The notes under the pieces were generated by a model. That model had not been told where the DNA came from and searched no databases. It saw nothing but the letters and a program-made list of their open reading frames with translations. A stretch of 24,659 nucleotides of DNA from contig NW_006889849.1 in the NCBI RefSeq assembly GCF_000231115.1, positions 19,929 to 44,587 on the forward strand, given 5' to 3'. Below, in pieces: positions 21,713 to 24,659 of this stretch. The stretch is from Vittaforma corneae ATCC 50505 (Eukaryota; Microsporidia; Nosematidae). Position 1 is the stretch's first letter. Each line of letters opens with the position of its first letter. The position numbers were made by a program, and so were the translations under genes.

Positions 21713-23860
21713 TCAATAATCATAGTTTGGATGAATGTGCACCACCCCATCCATTTCAAACAGCACCCCCTCGTGCCCAATCAAAAAATCAATGACCTTT
21801 TCACACTTCAGCTTTTCGTTCTCGTACACCGCAATTGTTCCAAGGCTCTCCTCGACCAGCAGTAGGTACCTGGAGACAAGCTCGTCCTTGCCTATGTTCG
21901 TGCCGGACTTTAAAAGGTAGATGAGGGTGTTGGTGATCTTGGCCAGGTCCTTGCCGGGCAGGCTGTAGGATTCAAGCGAGTCAACCGCAGTGAGAACAAC
22001 GTCCTCGCTCTTGATCTCGACCAGGGACGACTTCAGGAGCCTGAATGCCTCCAGAATGTACTGTGGAGAGACCTCGCTTTCGTTGTGGATCTTGGCAAGC
22101 GCCTCGCTCAGACGAATCAGAGACTCAAGGTGCCTGACCGTCATTCTGTAGTTGTTGGTGTTGACCAGGGAGTCCTGTCGGAGAAGCACGTACTTGTCGA
22201 TAAGCTCCTTCTTGGACTCCGCTGTCAGCACCGGCATCTTGTCCTTCACGTATCTGATAAACAGCTTCACCTCTTCAACCGAGAACGGCCGCAAAACAGA
22301 GCTGCTTAAGCTAGTGTCCGGCGAATGGCCAGACCCGAATCGATCGCTGCCATTGTAGACAAGGTGGTTCTGCAGGATGTGCCGAGAAATGTTCCGGTCA
22401 TTCTCCGGCTCGGGGTCGTCAATCAGCACAAAGTAGAGATCGAAACGCGACATTATTGGTGCCGACAGGTTTACATTCTGGCGCAGGGTCTTTCGTTTGT
22501 CGTATCTGCCCCTGATCGGGTTGGCTGCTGCAAGAATCGATGTTCTGCTGTTGAGCGTTGCATTAATCCCTGCCTTCGAAATGGTAATTGTCTGCTGCTC
22601 CATCGCCTCGTGGATGCTCACCTGGTCCTTATATGTCATCTTGTCAAACTCATCAATGCAGCACACGCCCAGATCGCTGAGCATCAATGCACCAGCCTCG
22701 ATCGTAAACTCGCCAGTCTCTCCATCCTTCACCACGGCTGCCGTCAAGCCGGCCGCGCTGGAGCTCTTTCCCGACGTATAGATCGACCTCGGGTTCAGCG
22801 CACTGGTCTGCTTTAGAAACTGTGACTTAGCAGTGCCAGGATCCCCCACAAGCAAAATATTGATATCGCCCCTCAGTCTTATGTCCTTTGTCTTGGACAC
22901 TCCGCCCACAAGCATCAGGAGAATGGCGGACTTGATATTGCTGTGCCCGTGGATGGTGGGAAACAGACTCTCGGACAGCTTGTTGTAAAGATCGGGCGTC
23001 GAAAGCATCCTCCTGACAACCGCAAGCTCGTCGTTTGTAAACCCATCGTTTTCTATGTAGATGTCAGCGTAGATGCAGAAAAAACAGAGCTTGTAGCTCA
23101 TTTCCTTCGAGCCTGTGCTTCTCTTCTGCTTCTCGTCGGCCACTCCGTCTGCCGCCACAACGCTCTTTTGGCTTGGCAGCTTAACCTGAACAGCATCAGG
23201 CACAACAACAAGATATCCAGTGAAGATGTGCGAGGCTCCCGGCTTTATTTGCTCGCAAAGCTCGTTACGCACAACAACATCAATAGACCTGGGCAGACAT
23301 CCATTGGGCACCTCCTCGGTGTTCTCCTGGACATGGATCCTCTGCCAGTTGGAAAACTGAGACTCAGAAAGATCAACCTCAAACCTCCTTCTGTTCGTGC
23401 ACAGGTGGTTGGGACAGAAGAGCGGCTCGGTGTACTTGTACTCCTGCCTCACGTCTCTTATTACCGACTTGCAGTCTCTGCAAATGAAAACTCCTGCATG
23501 AAGCTCCGGCCTAACCTGCGTGGTCCTAGTCACAGTTCCTGAAAACGAAACAAGGTCTCCCAGCACATCGCTCCTCAGCTCCCGTATTTTTAGACGGTTC
23601 CCGCTATTTTTGAAGCCAACCTCAAGCGGCCTCTCGATGTTTTTCAGACAGTAGCTCTTGAAAATCCCATTCAGAAGCTCGTGCTTGTGGATAAAATCCT
23701 TGTGAATTTCAGTGAACAGCTGGCTGCTGGCATCCCTCACATCATCCAGATCAATAAAGAACGTCTCCTTGTTTGCATCGGCCACTTCCTGGAGTCTTTC
23801 TGGAAGGCCTCTGGACTCATTCAAGAAGTTGTAAAAGTCGTCCTCGAGAGAATACTGCAT
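21713..23860 (-). CDS. MCM6: MCM6, replicative helicase subunit
   Basis: A 715-residue subunit of the MCM2-7 helicase that unwinds DNA at replication forks. The N-terminal OB region has TRTTQVRPELHAGVFICRDC and YKYTEPLFCPNHLC, with zinc-binding Cys at 127, 130, 149 and 154. The WQRIHVQENTEEVPNGCLPR segment with TRTxxVRPEL and KYTEP identifies MCM6 among the paralogues. The AAA+ core has Walker A GDPGTAKS (339-346), Walker B CIDEFDKM (401-408) and the arginine finger SRFD (471-474). The C-terminal winged-helix region is short. The frame continues upstream, but ATG 23860 is its first ATG, with CCC at 23867-23869 and an AAATTT element just beyond. It converges with tandem copy 2. Confidence 0.96.
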   Translation of the reverse strand: MQYSLEDDFYNFLNESRGLPERLQEVADANKETFFIDLDDVRDASSQLFTEIHKDFIHKHELLNGIFKSYCLKNIERPLEVGFKNSGNRLKIRELRSDVLGDLVSFSGTVTRTTQVRPELHAGVFICRDCKSVIRDVRQEYKYTEPLFCPNHLCTNRRRFEVDLSESQFSNWQRIHVQENTEEVPNGCLPRSIDVVVRNELCEQIKPGASHIFTGYLVVVPDAVQVKLPSQKSVVAADGVADEKQKRSTGSKEMSYKLCFFCIYADIYIENDGFTNDELAVVRRMLSTPDLYNKLSESLFPTIHGHSNIKSAILLMLVGGVSKTKDIRLRGDINILLVGDPGTAKSQFLKQTSALNPRSIYTSGKSSSAAGLTAAVVKDGETGEFTIEAGALMLSDLGVCCIDEFDKMTYKDQVSIHEAMEQQTITISKAGINATLNSRTSILAAANPIRGRYDKRKTLRQNVNLSAPIMSRFDLYFVLIDDPEPENDRNISRHILQNHLVYNGSDRFGSGHSPDTSLSSSVLRPFSVEEVKLFIRYVKDKMPVLTAESKKELIDKYVLLRQDSLVNTNNYRMTVRHLESLIRLSEALAKIHNESEVSPQYILEAFRLLKSSLVEIKSEDVVLTAVDSLESYSLPGKDLAKITNTLIYLLKSGTNIGKDELVSRYLLLVEESLGTIAVYENEKLKCEKVIDFLIGHEGVLFEMDGVVHIHPNYDY

Positions 23861-24066
23861 AGCCTTGGGCCTAAAAATTTTACAAAAGGAGTCGTAGATC
23901 TCAAGCAGCGGGCTTTGACAACTGGGGCCTTGTAGATGGGCGGCTCTTCCGGAGACTGTGCGAAAACGTGGTAGCAGCAAAATAGACTTGCATGCTAAAA
24001 TTCAAACTATAGAACAACAATCAAAAAACACTATCCATTCAATAAATAGAAATGAGAGTTAAAGCT
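23861..24066. other. Longer intergenic gap, no gene seen
   Basis: The largest gap (206 bases), between the MCM6 start and the 3' end of NOG1. It carries the MCM6 promoter element and A+T-rich sequence with CAATAAATAG near the NOG1 end. The MCM6 frame stays open through part of it, but has no ATG. Confidence 0.4.
23870..23883 (-). promoter_or_regulatory. AAATTT-type element upstream of MCM6
   Basis: The coding strand reads GTAAAATTTTTAGG, ending nine bases before the MCM6 ATG, with a CCC between. It shares the AAATTTTT core with the CBF5 and eIF3b elements but not their flanks. Confidence 0.4.
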
Positions 24067-24659
24067 TTATTTTCTGTGCTTGCTGCCTTCCGGCCTGAAT
24101 ATATGCCTGGGCTTTAAGTCGTAATACCTTCCTGGTTTTTCTGCCTGGACCTTCTTATTTCTTGACGGCTTCGGAGCCGCCGAAACAATGTGTTTGCTCG
24201 CCGGAGCTGGATCTACCAGGTCAAACTCTGCTGCCTGTCTTGCCGGATTCTTTCTATGTGCAGGCACCGATGCACGCTTGTTAAACAGCGCCATCATGTT
24301 GGCGTGGATTCTTGCATTGTTGCAGTCCTCGTACAATCTTCTTTCCTCAGGCGACATAACATCGTACTCCCTCAGATAGTAGCTGCACTCCTCGTTAACC
24401 ACCTGCTGCAGCTTCGACTGTATCTCTGGGTCTATGAAGTCGGCAACATTCTTGCCGTTGTAGATCTCGGGAATGATGTCGTATTTGTTGTCACAGAAAT
24501 ATGTCTCGTTCTCGTCAAGGCCGTAGCATGGATTTACCCCCAGACACTCCCCATCTGCCCGTTCGTTGATTGCCCTGGGAACGCATGGCTCAATTCGGTG
24601 CATGAAGCTCGACGCTTTCTCCTGCTTCTCAGACACTCTTTCGGACAAAAGCATGTCGC
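24067..24659 (-). CDS. NOG1: NOG1 nucleolar GTP-binding protein, C-terminal part only
   Basis: The frame is open to the right edge, so only about 197 C-terminal codons are present and the GTPase domain lies outside the window. NOG1 is an OBG-family GTPase that binds pre-60S particles and is needed for their late nucleolar and export steps. Recognition comes from the segment after the G domain: MLLSERVSEKQEKASSFMHR, then PCVPRAINERADG (compare human PxVPxxxxER), and above all YDIIPEIYNGKNVADFIDPEIQSKL, which matches the family KIPEIxxGxNIADYIDPxI block. A basic tail with KPSRNKK and ends RPEGSKHRK fits nucleolar targeting. The tail is shorter than in human NOG1. It joins CBF5 and the Rrb1-like gene as a ribosome-assembly factor. 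Confidence 0.88.
   Translation of the reverse strand, partial: DMLLSERVSEKQEKASSFMHRIEPCVPRAINERADGECLGVNPCYGLDENETYFCDNKYDIIPEIYNGKNVADFIDPEIQSKLQQVVNEECSYYLREYDVMSPEERRLYEDCNNARIHANMMALFNKRASVPAHRKNPARQAAEFDLVDPAPASKHIVSAAPKPSRNKKVQAEKPGRYYDLKPRHIFRPEGSKHRK

Noticed and set aside
23861..23980. 40-residue N-terminal extension of MCM6
   Set aside because: The upstream codon is TTG, there is no in-frame ATG, and the AAATTT and CCC elements lie inside this stretch.
1..24659. CRISPR arrays, transposons or viral genes
   Set aside because: No direct-repeat arrays, transposase or integrase motifs, or viral proteins were seen on either strand.

Overview
The window looks like nuclear DNA of a microsporidian, a very reduced fungal-lineage intracellular parasite. 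The proteins are unmistakably eukaryotic (PCNA, DNA polymerase alpha, MCM6, POT1, Cbf5, eIF3b, RhoGAP, an adaptor mu chain, Ulp1, NOG1). Packing is extreme: about 21 protein genes and one tRNA in 24.7 kb, with gaps of roughly 30 to 210 bases. Many proteins are shorter than their fungal or animal counterparts. Most start codons are preceded within about 15 bases by a CCC run on the coding strand, the start context reported for Encephalitozoon cuniculi. I do not assign a genus. Base composition is near balanced by eye.

Layout, left to right. 1-644 is the 5' part of an unrecognised minus-strand gene that runs off the left edge. It is divergent from a POT1-like telomere protein (701-2260). A minus-strand YEATS protein and a secreted protein follow, then PCNA on plus (3921-4710), converging with Cbf5 (4776-5795, minus) and an Rrb1/GRWD1-like WD protein (minus). 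A HEAT-repeat PP2A scaffold-like gene on plus converges with a Ulp1 protease (minus). Then, all minus, come an eIF3b-like propeller, tRNA-Leu(CAA), an adaptor mu subunit, DNA polymerase alpha, an unknown membrane-anchored protein, a tail-anchored LRR protein, a RhoGAP gene, a possible degenerate EF-hand protein and a small acidic protein. Two plus-strand tandem paralogues of an unrecognised family with a C-terminal membrane anchor occupy 19132-21554. MCM6 and the 3' part of NOG1 (both minus) close the window. No stretch longer than 300 bases lacks a gene.

Two functional themes recur. DNA replication and chromosome ends: POT1, PCNA, Pol alpha, MCM6. Ribosome production and translation: Cbf5, Rrb1-like, NOG1, eIF3b, tRNA-Leu. 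An AAATTT-type element lies just upstream of Cbf5, eIF3b and MCM6, with a diverged version near the Rrb1-like gene.

The most notable observation is that two genes, PCNA and RhoGAP, have their well-placed ATG in a different frame from the body of the protein. Both need a +1 shift near the 5' end. Each can be fixed by a very short candidate intron (31 and 34 bases, both GT...AG, both with a related GACTC(A/T)GA stretch before the AG). The alternative is a sequencing error or real frameshift. The tandem paralogue family is the other strong candidate for something undescribed.
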